Numbered from the stretch's first letter, positions 39,844-50,300 are shown. The stretch: 64,000 nt of DNA from Aerococcus sp. Group 1 (GCF_000193205.1 NC_015278.1:1426001-1490000); one strand, 5' to 3'. Notes: generated from the sequence alone by a model not told the origin. A program made the numbers and translations.

Positions 39844-40770
39844 TTATTTTTCTTTATCAATGCGTTCAATAACAAAGGGGGTTTCTTGGTAAACATAATA
39901 GTTTAACCAATTAGTAAATAACATATTTGAGGTTGACCGCCATCTCAGTAAAGGTTTTTTATTGGGATTATCCTCGGGATAATAATTCAATGGCACCTTG
40001 ATTTCTATCCCTTCATTGATATCTCGCTTATATTCCCGGTCCAGCGTATCAGCGTCATATTCCACATGACCAAAGATAAAGACAAAACGTTGGTCCTTGC
40101 TATGGACAGCGGTTATTCCTGTTTCTGGTGAGGAAATAAGCACTTCCAGATCGGGATTGGCCTCGATATCCTCGCGACGGACTTCAGTATAGCGAGAATG
40201 AGGGATATAGAAGACATCATCTAAGCCCCGTAGTAGGGAAATTTCCGGATGGTCCATGTATTGGGGATAAACGCCAAAAAGCTTATGGTCCAAGGAATAT
40301 TTCTTGATGCCAAAGTGATGGTATAGCCCGGCCTGGGCTCCCCAACAAATATGGAGGGTAGAGAAGACATGGTTGGAGCTCCACTCCATAATGTCAACTA
40401 ATTCATCCCAATAATTTACTTCTTCAAAATCCAATTGCTCTACTGGCGCACCGGTGATAATCATGCCATCAAAGTAACGATCTTTAATATCAGCAAAGGT
40501 CCGGTAAAAAGTATCCAGGTGTTTAGCTGAGGTATTTTTTGCCTTATGGGACTGCATGTGAATGAAGGTGACATTAACCTGTAGAGCAGAATTACTTAAC
40601 AGCCGCAACAATTGCTCTTCAGTGGCCTCTTTGGTCGGCATTAAATTGACAATAATGACTTCCAGCGAACGAAAGTCTTGCATGGCCGCGCGACGTTCAT
40701 CCATGACAAAGATATTCTCACTAGCCAATTTCTTTAAAGCAGGTAAATTTTCTTGTACTTTTATGGGCAT
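39844..40770 (-). CDS. metA: Homoserine O-acetyltransferase (MetA family)
   Basis: Activates homoserine for methionine synthesis. The frame opens at 40779, but the ATG at 40770 has a GGAGG site ten bases upstream and gives the family start MPIKVQENLPA. With that start the catalytic cysteine in HICWGAQ is Cys142 and residue 111 is Glu (GAPVEQLDF). In this family Glu111 favours acetyl-CoA and Gly111 succinyl-CoA, so acetyltransferase is the likely activity despite the common succinyltransferase label. A methionine T-box leader precedes it. Confidence 0.94.
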   Translation of the reverse strand: MPIKVQENLPALKKLASENIFVMDERRAAMQDFRSLEVIIVNLMPTKEATEEQLLRLLSNSALQVNVTFIHMQSHKAKNTSAKHLDTFYRTFADIKDRYFDGMIITGAPVEQLDFEEVNYWDELVDIMEWSSNHVFSTLHICWGAQAGLYHHFGIKKYSLDHKLFGVYPQYMDHPEISLLRGLDDVFYIPHSRYTEVRREDIEANPDLEVLISSPETGITAVHSKDQRFVFIFGHVEYDADTLDREYKRDINEGIEIKVPLNYYPEDNPNKKPLLRWRSTSNMLFTNWLNYYVYQETPFVIERIDKEK

Positions 40771-40794
40771 GATTCCCATTCCTCCATTCCATAA

Positions 40795-41055
40795 AAAAAG
40801 TCCCTACAGCATGAATACTCATACTATAAGGACGCTTCACCGTGTTACCACCCTACTTCGTAATCGATTGATTACCTCTCATCTACACTATCATGTAGTG
40901 GTAAGTTATCGATTACCAAGCGCTAAGTGTTCACCATTGCTCACAATTAGTTGCTCATAGACCATCTTCAATCAGCGCCTCATACTCTCTTTCACCAAAC
41001 AGAGCTCGCTCAAATAATTAACTGACTTACTTATCTATTCAAAGCTTACTTTTTA
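40795..41055 (-). promoter_or_regulatory. T-box leader (tRNA-Met specific) upstream of metA
   Basis: Contains the T-box sequence AGGGTGGTAACACG (minus strand, 40841-40854; the usual form is AGGGTGGNACCGCG), a downstream terminator hairpin GTCCCTACAGCATGAA / TTCATGCTGTAGGGAC-type arms at 40800-40833 followed by seven T, and an ATG specifier in GAGAGT-ATG-AGG at 40981-40983. The Met specifier agrees with the metA target: uncharged tRNA-Met should allow read-through. Confidence 0.92.
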
Positions 41056-41068
41056 TATTATTGATCTC

Positions 41069-41097
41069 ATTTTATCGGTTGTAACTATCTTTGTCAA
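41069..41097 (-). promoter_or_regulatory. Promoter for the metA T-box transcript
   Basis: Minus strand TTGACA (41092-41097), 17-base spacer, TAAAAT (41069-41074), right after the mgtE stop. Confidence 0.85.
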
Positions 41098-41104
41098 GAT
41101 AGGA

Positions 41105-42514
41105 CTAGGATAAGTAAAGCAGAAACTGTGAAGCAATTGAAAAATAGATTAAAACACTAGTCAAGTCACTTAGGGTGGTAATAAAGGGGCCAGAAGCCAC
41201 TGCCGGGTCAAAGCCCAGCCGGTCCATAAGGAGGGGAATGATGCTTCCTGCTAAATTAGCCACGGTAATCGCGCATAGCATAGCTACCCCAACGACCAGA
41301 CCCAAGACCATATTCTTTTGCCAGAGGGTAATAATTAGGAAAATCGTTCCCCCAGTAATCAGTCCACAAATTAAACCCGTAAACAATTCGCGAAAGATCA
41401 ATTGAAGAAAGGTAGACTCTTCATTATCTGGATTAGCAATTTTTCTCACAGCAACCGCTAAGGACTGAGTCCCTGCATTACCTGAGGTCCCGGTAATTAA
41501 GGTAATAAATAAAGATAAAGTGGCCACTTCAGAAATCATATCCTCAAAATGACCAATCAAGGTAGAAGTCCCCATCCCCAAAAACAAGAGAGTAATTAAC
41601 CAGGGTAAACGTGACTGGGCTGATTTGACTGGTGTTTGATAAGGTTCATCAACCGACACCCCAGCCAATCCAGAGTAGTCAGCCACAGCTTCTTCATCCA
41701 TAACATCCAAGATATCATCAACCGTAATAATTCCTAGTAACTCCCCGGTCGCTTCAATAACAGGAATAGCTAGGAAGTCATAGTCTTGAATGGTTCTAGC
41801 CACATCTTGTTGGTTATCATCAACCGACACCGTCACCACCCGCGGCGACATGGCTTCAGAAACTAGCCGGTTAGCATCAGAGGTGATTAAATCTCTCAGG
41901 GTGAGAACCCCGACTAAACGGGAATCATCATCCACAACATAGAGATAATAAATGGTTTCAGCATTCTCAGCTTTGGCCCTCACTAGAGTCATGGCCGATT
42001 TAATGGTTTGATTGGCCTTAATCTGGACGAATTCGGTTGTCATAATCGCCCCAGCAGTTTCATCTTCATAATCCATTAAGGTCTTAATCTTTTCCGCTTG
42101 TTCGATGGGAATTAGGCGCATATAATGGACAATTTTATTAGGAGAAAACTTTTTCAGGATATCCGCTGCATTATCTCGGTACATTTCTCCCAGCATATTG
42201 GCTGCATATTGGTCATCCATGGCTTCTAAATAATCAATAATATCTTCTTGCTCATCCTCATCCAAAACGTCATAAACATCGGCTAATTCCTTAGCTGAGA
42301 TATATTGGTAAAGCAGACGACGTTCTTCATCACTTAGTTTGATATAAATTTTGGCTTGGTCATAAGGATGGTTCTTAAAAAATTCAAAACGCAAAGCCGA
42401 CTGGTCATGTTTAGCTAAGGCTTCTTTAACGCGGTCAACAATTTCTTCAGGAGTCAATTCCTCTTCTTGTTCTGGCTTAGAACTGCTAAGTCTTTTTTGT
42501 TCTTGATCCTTCAT
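41105..42514 (-). CDS. mgtE: Magnesium transporter MgtE
   Basis: A 469-residue magnesium channel. An N-terminal MgtE_N superhelical domain (about residues 50-150), two CBS domains (about 155-275, e.g. MTTEFVQIKANQTIKSAM and VSEAMSPRVVTVSVDDNQQDVA) that sense magnesium, then five membrane segments with SGNAGTQSLAVAVRKIA and GFDPAVASGPFITTLSD, the pore motif. Its start codon directly follows the stop of the pseudouridine synthase gene. No magnesium riboswitch was seen ahead of the operon. Confidence 0.95.
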   Translation of the reverse strand: MKDQEQKRLSSSKPEQEEELTPEEIVDRVKEALAKHDQSALRFEFFKNHPYDQAKIYIKLSDEERRLLYQYISAKELADVYDVLDEDEQEDIIDYLEAMDDQYAANMLGEMYRDNAADILKKFSPNKIVHYMRLIPIEQAEKIKTLMDYEDETAGAIMTTEFVQIKANQTIKSAMTLVRAKAENAETIYYLYVVDDDSRLVGVLTLRDLITSDANRLVSEAMSPRVVTVSVDDNQQDVARTIQDYDFLAIPVIEATGELLGIITVDDILDVMDEEAVADYSGLAGVSVDEPYQTPVKSAQSRLPWLITLLFLGMGTSTLIGHFEDMISEVATLSLFITLITGTSGNAGTQSLAVAVRKIANPDNEESTFLQLIFRELFTGLICGLITGGTIFLIITLWQKNMVLGLVVGVAMLCAITVANLAGSIIPLLMDRLGFDPAVASGPFITTLSDLTSVLIYFSIASQFLLYLS

Positions 42515-43417
42515 TTAGGCGTCCCCCTTTTGATAACTAGCTAACCAAGTTTTAAAGTCTTGGGATAAAGGTGCTTCAATCACTAAATCTTCCTGGGTTA
42601 AAGGCTGCTTGAAGGCCAGGCGCTGACAGTGTAAAGCCTGACCAGACAGCCCGGCTTCCTGACTACCACCGTAGAGATCGTCCCCACAAAGAGGGGCGCC
42701 TAGATAAGCAAAGTGGACTCTAATTTGATGGGTACGTCCGGTATGGAGTTGAACCCGATAGCGGTACAATCCAGCCTGACTATCCTCCAACCAATACTCT
42801 GTCTTAGCGTGTTGACCGTCCGCTCTGATACAGCGTTCGATAATTGAGCCCTCCTTGCGACCAATCGGCGCTTCAATCAGGCCATGCTGGTCTGACCCGA
42901 TAGCAGAATGGGTAAAGGCTAAATACTGCTTATTGATGCCGCCAGACTGCATTAATTGATCGATTTGCGAATGGGCGTACTTGTGTTTAGCAAAGATCAT
43001 CGCTCCACTCGTAAAGCGGTCTAAACGGGTCACGACATGGATGACTTGGTTTTCGTAATTTTTTCTAACAAAGTAAGCTTTAACGAAATTAGCCATGGAG
43101 TATTCATCCTTAAATTGTGAAGGAATGGAGGTGTAGCCGGCCGGCTTATTAACAATTAAATAATCGCGGTCTTCATAAAGAATATCCAAAGGAAAATCCA
43201 CCGCCATAATTTGATCTTGGCTGCCCTCAGCTGGGTAGATGATGGTCACTTGGTCTCCCAAAGAAAGGAAGTATTTACTCCCAACTCGCTTATTATTAAC
43301 TATAATAGTCCCCCCATGGTATTTGATTTTAGCCAGTTGACGGCGGGAAACGCCTTTTTGCCTAAGAAAAGTCTTCACATATACTTCCTGGTCACAAGTC
43401 CATGAGAAAAATAACAT
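42515..43417 (-). CDS. RluA-family pseudouridine synthase
   Basis: A 300-residue 23S/tRNA-type pseudouridine synthase. A short S4-like N-terminus (FLRQKGVSRRQLAKIKYHGGTIIVNNKRV) precedes the catalytic domain, whose essential Asp is in HVVTRLDRFTSGAMIFAK. RVQLHTGRTHQIRVHFAYLGAPLCGDDLYG is the conserved second half. Target uridine is unknown. It is cotranscribed with nadK (10 bases upstream) and mgtE (abutting), a common Bacilli arrangement. Confidence 0.92.
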   Translation of the reverse strand: MLFFSWTCDQEVYVKTFLRQKGVSRRQLAKIKYHGGTIIVNNKRVGSKYFLSLGDQVTIIYPAEGSQDQIMAVDFPLDILYEDRDYLIVNKPAGYTSIPSQFKDEYSMANFVKAYFVRKNYENQVIHVVTRLDRFTSGAMIFAKHKYAHSQIDQLMQSGGINKQYLAFTHSAIGSDQHGLIEAPIGRKEGSIIERCIRADGQHAKTEYWLEDSQAGLYRYRVQLHTGRTHQIRVHFAYLGAPLCGDDLYGGSQEAGLSGQALHCQRLAFKQPLTQEDLVIEAPLSQDFKTWLASYQKGDA

Positions 43418-43427
43418 AAGTCGTCAA

Positions 43428-44246
43428 TTATCCTTTCTTATCGCGGTCGCCTAGGCCAATAAAGGCATTTTCCACTCGGTCCCAGAAATGCATATGACGG
43501 TACCTGGCAAAGTGAACCCGTGATTTAGCAATTCGGAACTCAATATTTTTCACTCCTTTTAGGGAAAAAGATAAGTGATCCAGGGTCATAAAGACTCCTG
43601 CTAAAAATTCATCATCCAATTTTACCCGGATCCACTCATCTCCAGCAATCAGGATAGGACTAGAGATGGTGCGGTAGACCCGGTTATTTAAAGAAGCAAT
43701 CTCTGTGACTTGCAGGGTATCCAAGCGGGGATGAACCACCGCGCCTCCTAGAGACTTGTTCAAACCTGTTGACCCAGTCGGTGTCGATACACATAAGCCG
43801 TCCCCTTTAAAGAGTTCAAATTTTTCTTCCTTTATAAAGACTTCCCCAGTCATCGTCCCTTCAAAACGGCGTAAGGTCGCTTCGTTAAGCGCAATCAGGT
43901 GATTTTTTTCGCCATCAACCTTTTCTAAAGCCACTTCTAAAAGCGGGTAAGAGACACTCTCACCCGAGTCATTGAGGAGAAAATCAATAAACTGGTCCAA
44001 TTCATCAACTGTCCAGTCGGTATAAAAACCTAAGTGCCCAGTATGAACGCCGACAAAACGGACATGGTCGAGCTGTTTTTCATAGTGGTGGAAGGCTTCC
44101 AATAAGGTCCCGTCCCCACCAATGGATACCACAATATCTGGATGGTCTTGGTCAATGCTGAAATCAGCCTGTTTACACGCAGAAAGCAGCCTGGCTTGGA
44201 CATCCTTAGATGATTCATTGTCGTTACTTACTATTGCGATACGCAT
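43428..44246 (-). CDS. nadK: NAD kinase
   Basis: Phosphorylates NAD to NADP. The GGDGTLLEAFHHYE motif (about residues 46-59), the NEATLRR segment and STPTGSTGLNKSLGGAVVHP motif are intact, and the 272-residue length is typical of the short Gram-positive enzymes. It is the first gene of the nadK-pseudouridine synthase-mgtE unit and is divergent from the CYTH gene; 228 bases between them hold the two promoters. Confidence 0.96.
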   Translation of the reverse strand: MRIAIVSNDNESSKDVQARLLSACKQADFSIDQDHPDIVVSIGGDGTLLEAFHHYEKQLDHVRFVGVHTGHLGFYTDWTVDELDQFIDFLLNDSGESVSYPLLEVALEKVDGEKNHLIALNEATLRRFEGTMTGEVFIKEEKFELFKGDGLCVSTPTGSTGLNKSLGGAVVHPRLDTLQVTEIASLNNRVYRTISSPILIAGDEWIRVKLDDEFLAGVFMTLDHLSFSLKGVKNIEFRIAKSRVHFARYRHMHFWDRVENAFIGLGDRDKKG

Positions 44247-44474
44247 TGGTTGATTCTCCTTTTACATCCATATTATGATAAAATTTTAACTTGAAAAAAT
44301 AATTCTTTTGGCCTATTTTATTAAGTAATTATATTAACTTAACTATAATCCTTACCCTACTATTAAAACATATTTTTCTTGCTTTAGGCAGCGATTACTG
44401 ACTTTAAAGGCAAGTTTTTTGGCAAGCCCTTCAATGCTTGTTATAATACTTGGAGAAAAGAGGAGAGTGAATTT

Positions 44475-45071
44475 ATGCACAAGGACATTGAAACAGAATA
44501 TAAAAATATTCTCAGTCCAGAAGAATATCAAAAGCTCTTATCTTTATTTGATCTTCATTTAAATGAAGCCAAGCACCAACATAATATGTACTTTGACACC
44601 GAGTCTCTTCGCTTGAAGGCAAACCACAGTGCCTTAAGGATTCGACTCAGTGATACCTATGCCCATCTCACCTATAAGCAGTCACTGACTAGCGCCAAAT
44701 CCTTGGAAGTCACTGATAAGGTCAGCCGTGAAAGTGCGCAAGCTATGATGGAGACAGGTCAGTTTCAGCCTGGAGCACACTTAAGCGACTTATTCCATGA
44801 AATTGGTTTATACGCGAGCGAATTACGACCCATTGGTCAATTTAAAACCACTCGCTTGGAAAAAAATTGGAAAAAGCAAAAGCTTGTATTAGACGCTTGC
44901 TCTTTTTACACTTACAATGATTATGAATTAGAATTAGAAATTGAGCCTGGAGAGGACGATCCAAAGCGTTATTTTAATGAATTTTTATCTAGCTATCATA
45001 TTACTCGTCGGCCTTCCAAGCCAAAAATTGCCCGGATGCAATTAGATAAACCATTATATCCATTCGAATAA
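44475..45071 (+). CDS. CYTH-domain protein (YjbK-like triphosphate-binding)
   Basis: A 198-residue CYTH protein. The ExExK motif is at the start (IETEYKNIL), and the rest of the tunnel residues appear as ALRIRLS, LTYKQS, LVLDACSFYTYNDYELELEIE. CYTH enzymes hydrolyse or bind triphosphates such as thiamine triphosphate or inorganic triphosphate. The gene's position beside nadK, rluD-like and spxH mirrors Bacillus yjbK. The cellular substrate is unknown. Confidence 0.88.
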   Translation: MHKDIETEYKNILSPEEYQKLLSLFDLHLNEAKHQHNMYFDTESLRLKANHSALRIRLSDTYAHLTYKQSLTSAKSLEVTDKVSRESAQAMMETGQFQPGAHLSDLFHEIGLYASELRPIGQFKTTRLEKNWKKQKLVLDACSFYTYNDYELELEIEPGEDDPKRYFNEFLSSYHITRRPSKPKIARMQLDKPLYPFE

Positions 45072-45110
45072 TTTATACAGTTTGATCATCATTAATTGGG
45101 GGAGAATACA

Positions 45111-45764
45111 ATGAAATCGGACTATAATTGTCATAGCATGGCAAAAAAACATCATAATAATCATATTTTTGAAATCTTTTTATTTGTTAATCCAATTGAC
45201 CCGTTTTGTCTAGAGTTGGAAGAAGAGTTATTGCGTTTTGTTGCCCACAGTGATAAAAAAATCTACTTCCGCCTCGTCTCCTGTGTGGACCACCACTTCT
45301 TTTGGAACTATTTCAAGACTTTAGCCAAAAACAAGCAAAGCTTAGAAGAGAGAAATGAACTTTACCAATGCATGTATAAGGTGTCTTTGGGATACAAGGC
45401 CGCTCTCTGCCAAGGTAAGAAGCGAGGACGCACTTTCCTAATGACCATGCAAGAAGTCTTTGGCTGTCAAAAGAAATCTTACAGCTTAAAGCGTATGGAG
45501 AAATATGCTAAAAAGATTGGCCTTGACTTTGATATGTGGATGGAAGATCTCTATTCTAAGCAAACCCGTGAAGATGTTCTGGAGGATTTACAATTGGCCC
45601 ATCAAATGGAAATTGTGAACTACCCTTCTTTAGTTATCTTTGATAACTTAAACTACCAATACGGTCTTAGAATCGAAGATGCCTTCACAGCCCAAGATCT
45701 GGAAGAATTGACCACTCAAATGTTGCCCCAAGCAGAAAAAAAATTAGCGAGCCTGCTCATTTAG
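45111..45764 (+). CDS. spxH: SpxH/YjbH-like adaptor (ClpXP adaptor for Spx)
   Basis: A DsbA-like thioredoxin-fold protein. In Bacillus, SpxH delivers the stress regulator Spx to ClpXP. The frame opens at a TTG at 45096; the ATG at 45111 has a GGGGGAG site and yields 217 residues. The N-terminal FLFVNPIDPFCLELEEEL replaces the usual CxxC of YjbH by D-P-F-C, so only one cysteine remains. The C-terminal NYPSLVIFDNLNYQYGLRI matches the family. Position near coiA, spx and mecA supports the role. Confidence 0.8.
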   Translation: MKSDYNCHSMAKKHHNNHIFEIFLFVNPIDPFCLELEEELLRFVAHSDKKIYFRLVSCVDHHFFWNYFKTLAKNKQSLEERNELYQCMYKVSLGYKAALCQGKKRGRTFLMTMQEVFGCQKKSYSLKRMEKYAKKIGLDFDMWMEDLYSKQTREDVLEDLQLAHQMEIVNYPSLVIFDNLNYQYGLRIEDAFTAQDLEELTTQMLPQAEKKLASLLI

Positions 45765-45871
45765 AGAGAGAAAACAAGAGCCAGTCAAAGAAAAAATCAC
45801 AATACCGCTCCTTAGATAAGGACAGTCTCAAATTAATCCGCCATTGAAATTAATTTGGCAACCTTTTTCCA

Positions 45872-45909
45872 TATAAAAAGCGATCCGCAAAAACGGATCG
45901 CTTTTTTTA
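45872..45909. terminator. Bidirectional terminator between spxH and coiA
   Basis: Hairpin AAAAAGCGATCCG / CGGATCGCTTTTT with a five-base A-rich loop, flanked by A-run on the left and seven T on the right, suitable for both the plus-strand spxH and the minus-strand coiA. Confidence 0.88.
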
Positions 45910-46953
45910 TAGCAATTTTACCATGGCTTGACTAACCTGCCATAACCAGTTCTCATAAGCAAAGCTCAATTGGGGCCTAAAGGGACGCGGATTAAGGTAA
46001 TTCAGTAAAAAAGTATAGATCTCTGAATCAAGTAAATTTTCTTCTTTAAGTAGGAAAACATAGGCAGCTAATAACCAGAGTTTTTCTTTGATATAGATAG
46101 ACTCTCCCCTAAAGAAAAAACAAGTATCCGGTAAGTCGTCTAAGGACAATTTTCGAAAATAGAGCTGCTCTAGGAGCTTTTTCTCGGCCTTAAGCGGACG
46201 TTGACGAATTTTGCGCCTTAAAGACCGGGTCTCCCTTGCTTTTAACAACTGACTAATCCCGGGTCCGCTAGTCCCTTCTTGATTAAGTAAGCCAACTTGC
46301 TTGGGGTAAGAAAATAAATAGAGATAATTGTCAATACTTAAGTGATAACGGCATAAGAGATGACCATAATCGTTAAAACTTTGTATTTCAACTAAGCGAG
46401 TCTCCTCCACCCAATAAGGCAAATAAGTGCCAAAGCAGGGCAAATACTGAAAAAACGGAGCTAAACGATTTAAATTGTTTGCCGTTAAGCGTAAGTCTCT
46501 TTGTTTAGGATTGAGTAGCCACAAAACCTGCACTTTTGCTTGATGATAATCCTGCTCGCGACTGATGACAGCTTCTTTGGTCAGTAGGCTAGCCTGAAGT
46601 TCAATACTTACCACCACATCTCCTGCTTGAAAGAGGATATCTGAACGATGGTCAGGCGTGTAACTAGCGACTTCTACACGGGCCTGATAGCCCTTGGCTA
46701 CTAAGATTTGCCTAATCTGCTCTTTATTATTCAAGTGCCAATGGGATTCCCGGCGCCAATATTTGAGGCTTAATTGATTATTTTGGTGGGCAAAATGTGG
46801 CTTCTTCCTTGAATGACAACGATAAACTAATTCTTGCCCGCAATTTGGGCAGTAGAAGTTCTGCTGGTTAAGGGCTAATATTTTTCTTTGAATGCGGTCA
46901 TCAACCTCATAAGAACTAATCAACTGGCCATTAGCTAATTTTGCATAATACAT
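45907..46953 (-). CDS. coiA: Competence protein CoiA-like nuclease
   Basis: A 348-residue CoiA-family protein. The N-terminus has a zinc-binding CPNC pair with CHSRKKPHFAH, followed by a PD-(D/E)xK-like nuclease core (DHRSDILFQAGDVVVSIELQAS) and EAVISREQDYHQAKVQVLWLL. CoiA is needed for processing of incoming DNA during transformation in streptococci. Whether this strain is competent cannot be told from this window. It is an isolated unit sharing its terminator with spxH. Confidence 0.87.
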   Translation of the reverse strand: MYYAKLANGQLISSYEVDDRIQRKILALNQQNFYCPNCGQELVYRCHSRKKPHFAHQNNQLSLKYWRRESHWHLNNKEQIRQILVAKGYQARVEVASYTPDHRSDILFQAGDVVVSIELQASLLTKEAVISREQDYHQAKVQVLWLLNPKQRDLRLTANNLNRLAPFFQYLPCFGTYLPYWVEETRLVEIQSFNDYGHLLCRYHLSIDNYLYLFSYPKQVGLLNQEGTSGPGISQLLKARETRSLRRKIRQRPLKAEKKLLEQLYFRKLSLDDLPDTCFFFRGESIYIKEKLWLLAAYVFLLKEENLLDSEIYTFLLNYLNPRPFRPQLSFAYENWLWQVSQAMVKLL

Positions 46954-47026
46954 GATTATTCCCCCTCATAGGAATATATCCGTAATCAGGGTTAAAATTA
47001 GCTGATTAATGCAGGATCAATTCTTT

Positions 47027-48384
<1,358 letters not shown>

Positions 48385-48780
48385 ATGGTTAAATTATATA
48401 CTTCCCCTAGTTGTACTTCTTGCCGCAAAGCTCGGGCTTGGCTAGAAGAACACAACATTGCCTATGTGGAACGTAATATATTCCAAGAACCTCTAAGCCG
48501 CGATGAGATTAAAGAAATCTTAAGAATGACAGAAGATGGTACTGAAGAGATTATTTCTACGCGTTCAAAAGCCTTTCAAGAATTACATATTGATTTAAAT
48601 GAAATCAGTTTAAATGAATTATTCGATCTTATCCAAGAAAACCCAGGACTATTGCGTCGACCAATCATTATGGACGAAAAACGTCTGCAAGTAGGCTATA
48701 ATGAAGATGAAATTCGTCGCTTCTTGCCAAGAGAAGTAAGAACGATCGAACTTCACGAAGCTTTAAGAAAAATGGGATAA
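48385..48780 (+). CDS. spx: Redox/stress regulator Spx
   Basis: RNA polymerase alpha-subunit-binding regulator of the ArsC/Spx family, 131 residues from the ATG at 48385, which has a GGAG site ten bases upstream (the open frame extends 14 codons further but without a site). The redox switch CTSC is at residues 10-13. [16 protein letters not shown], with the conserved RPI, is at about 91-106. Spx stability in Bacillus is controlled by SpxH and ClpXP; spxH lies 2.6 kb away in this window. Confidence 0.95.
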   Translation: MVKLYTSPSCTSCRKARAWLEEHNIAYVERNIFQEPLSRDEIKEILRMTEDGTEEIISTRSKAFQELHIDLNEISLNELFDLIQENPGLLRRPIIMDEKRLQVGYNEDEIRRFLPREVRTIELHEALRKMG

Positions 48781-48942
48781 GATCCCTTACTTTTTAAATC
48801 GATGGCATGTTCATCCTCTAGCTTTTTGAATGGAGGGTGGAGGTGCCCTTTTTTCATTTTAGATGATTTATGGTAAAATAATCGTTGAAACAAAATATGC
48901 TTAAAGAAAAGATAATCACTAAATATTCGGAGGTGATTTGTG

Positions 48943-49590
48943 ATGGAAATGGAGTATCTTAACGATAATACCATGCGCGTATTCATTGCCAAAGATGATC
49001 TCGAATCGCGCGGAATTACCCTCTTAGACCTCATGAAAGATCAAAGCCAAGTTGAAAACTTCTTTATGAGTATCTTAGAAGAAGCAGATGTTTCAAAGCG
49101 TTTTCAAGATTCAGAAGCTTTAACTTTCCAAGTCCTTCCTAAAAATGGCGGTATCGACCTCTATATTAGTAAAGCCACAGCAGATGGCCAATATATGGAC
49201 AAGGATGGCTTGGAAAATCTACTTGAAAATATTACACAAAATATGAGTTCCGAGGAGGAAAACTCCTCTACAAACCCTAGTGAAGCAGACACAAAGGGAG
49301 GTCGACCTGAATTTGCTTTAGCCTTTAAGTCCTGGGACCAAGTCCTGACTTTTCTGAAATCCTACCAAGTGGATGAAGCCAGCCTAGAAGTCTATGTCTA
49401 CCAAGATCTTTTTCAAGTGATTATAAGATTTGAAAAAGAAGACCTAACCCAGGCTAGACAAGCAGATCTGACTAGCTATGCTTTAGAGTTTGGTCATCTG
49501 AGTCCCTTTGCTCCTGCTCTACTCCGCGAGCATGGCCAATTATTAATTCATCCAGAATCAATTAACCAGGTCGCTCAATTATTCCAATAA
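48943..49590 (+). CDS. mecA: Adaptor protein MecA
   Basis: ClpC adaptor that targets proteins (ComK in Bacillus) to ClpCP and regulates ClpC assembly. The N-terminal domain starts MEMEYLNDNTMRVFIAKDDLESRGITLLDL and the C-terminal ClpC-binding domain ends HGQLLIHPESINQVAQLF, typical of MecA. The two are joined by an acidic linker (SSEEENSSTNPSEADTKG). The ATG at 48943 is nine bases after GGAGG; the GTG just before it is less likely. 215 residues, usual size. It lies 160 bases after spx. Confidence 0.94.
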   Translation: MEMEYLNDNTMRVFIAKDDLESRGITLLDLMKDQSQVENFFMSILEEADVSKRFQDSEALTFQVLPKNGGIDLYISKATADGQYMDKDGLENLLENITQNMSSEEENSSTNPSEADTKGGRPEFALAFKSWDQVLTFLKSYQVDEASLEVYVYQDLFQVIIRFEKEDLTQARQADLTSYALEFGHLSPFAPALLREHGQLLIHPESINQVAQLFQ

Positions 49591-49621
49591 AAAAATCCAG
49601 CTCATCAGCTGGATTTTTTTA
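49589..49621. terminator. Bidirectional terminator between mecA and a GNAT gene
   Basis: Hairpin AAATCCAGCT / AGCTGGATTT with a four-base loop, with seven A on the left and seven T on the right. It serves mecA and the convergent acetyltransferase gene, whose last codons lie inside the hairpin. Confidence 0.9.
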
Positions 49622-50129
49622 TTGGAATAATTTTCTCGTAGGCATAGCGTCTGCCACTACCCGCTAATTCAATCTCTCCTAAGTACTGATAACCGGCTTT
49701 TAAGATAATCTTCTGCATGCCAAGGTTATCGGGATGGGTATCAATTCTTAAGTCATTAATCTTTAAGTGATCGGCTAAGTCTTCAAAGGCTTGAAATAAG
49801 GCCCAACTAAGCCCCTGACCGCGGTACTTAGTCGCCAAGGCCACCCGATGAAAAGCTAGGTAGTCTCCCTGGCCCTGCCAAATTGAATAGTTGTCATAAT
49901 CCCTGTCTATAGGCCTGGCAATAAAAAATCCGACCACATCCCCTTCGATTAAGCCTAAATACGCGTTTTTTCCTTCAATATCTTTTAATAGGCTGTCCGC
50001 TTGGTAGACGGTTGGATCTTGCCATTGATCAATATTTTGTTGGCGTAAATAGGCCGCTCCCGCCTTAATAATCGCCTGTATAGCTGGTAAATCTTCACTC
50101 TGAGCTAAGCGAATTCGCATTTTTTCCAT
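49605..50129 (-). CDS. GNAT-family N-acetyltransferase
   Basis: A 174-residue acetyltransferase of unknown substrate. Acetyl-CoA motif A is VALATKYRGQGLSWALFQAF; the C-terminal part DNLGMQKIILKAGYQYLGEIE is motif B. The open frame begins at 50162, but the ATG at 50129 follows a GGGAGG site and gives the start MEKMRIRLAQSEDL. The stop codon is within the terminator hairpin shared with mecA. It is located between mecA and metQ, with no operon partner. Confidence 0.83.
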   Translation of the reverse strand: MEKMRIRLAQSEDLPAIQAIIKAGAAYLRQQNIDQWQDPTVYQADSLLKDIEGKNAYLGLIEGDVVGFFIARPIDRDYDNYSIWQGQGDYLAFHRVALATKYRGQGLSWALFQAFEDLADHLKINDLRIDTHPDNLGMQKIILKAGYQYLGEIELAGSGRRYAYEKIIPIKKSS

Positions 50130-50211
50130 CCTAATTCCTCCCGGTAAGAAGTTCATTACCACTTTACCATAAAGTCCATTTGCATGAGTAATAAAAATTC
50201 TTTAGCTCAAA

Positions 50212-50267
50212 ATAAAAAAGCTTCCATCCACAGATATTTCTAAAGTCTCATGTGGATAGAAGCTTTT
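50212..50267 (-). terminator. Intrinsic terminator downstream of metQ
   Basis: Minus-strand hairpin AAGCTTCTATCCACA / TGTGGATGGAAGCTT (one G-T/mismatch) with a long loop, followed by six T, about 35 bases past the metQ stop. Confidence 0.85.
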
Positions 50268-50300
50268 AATGCTTAGTAGGTAATCGTTAAGAAGTTAGGA

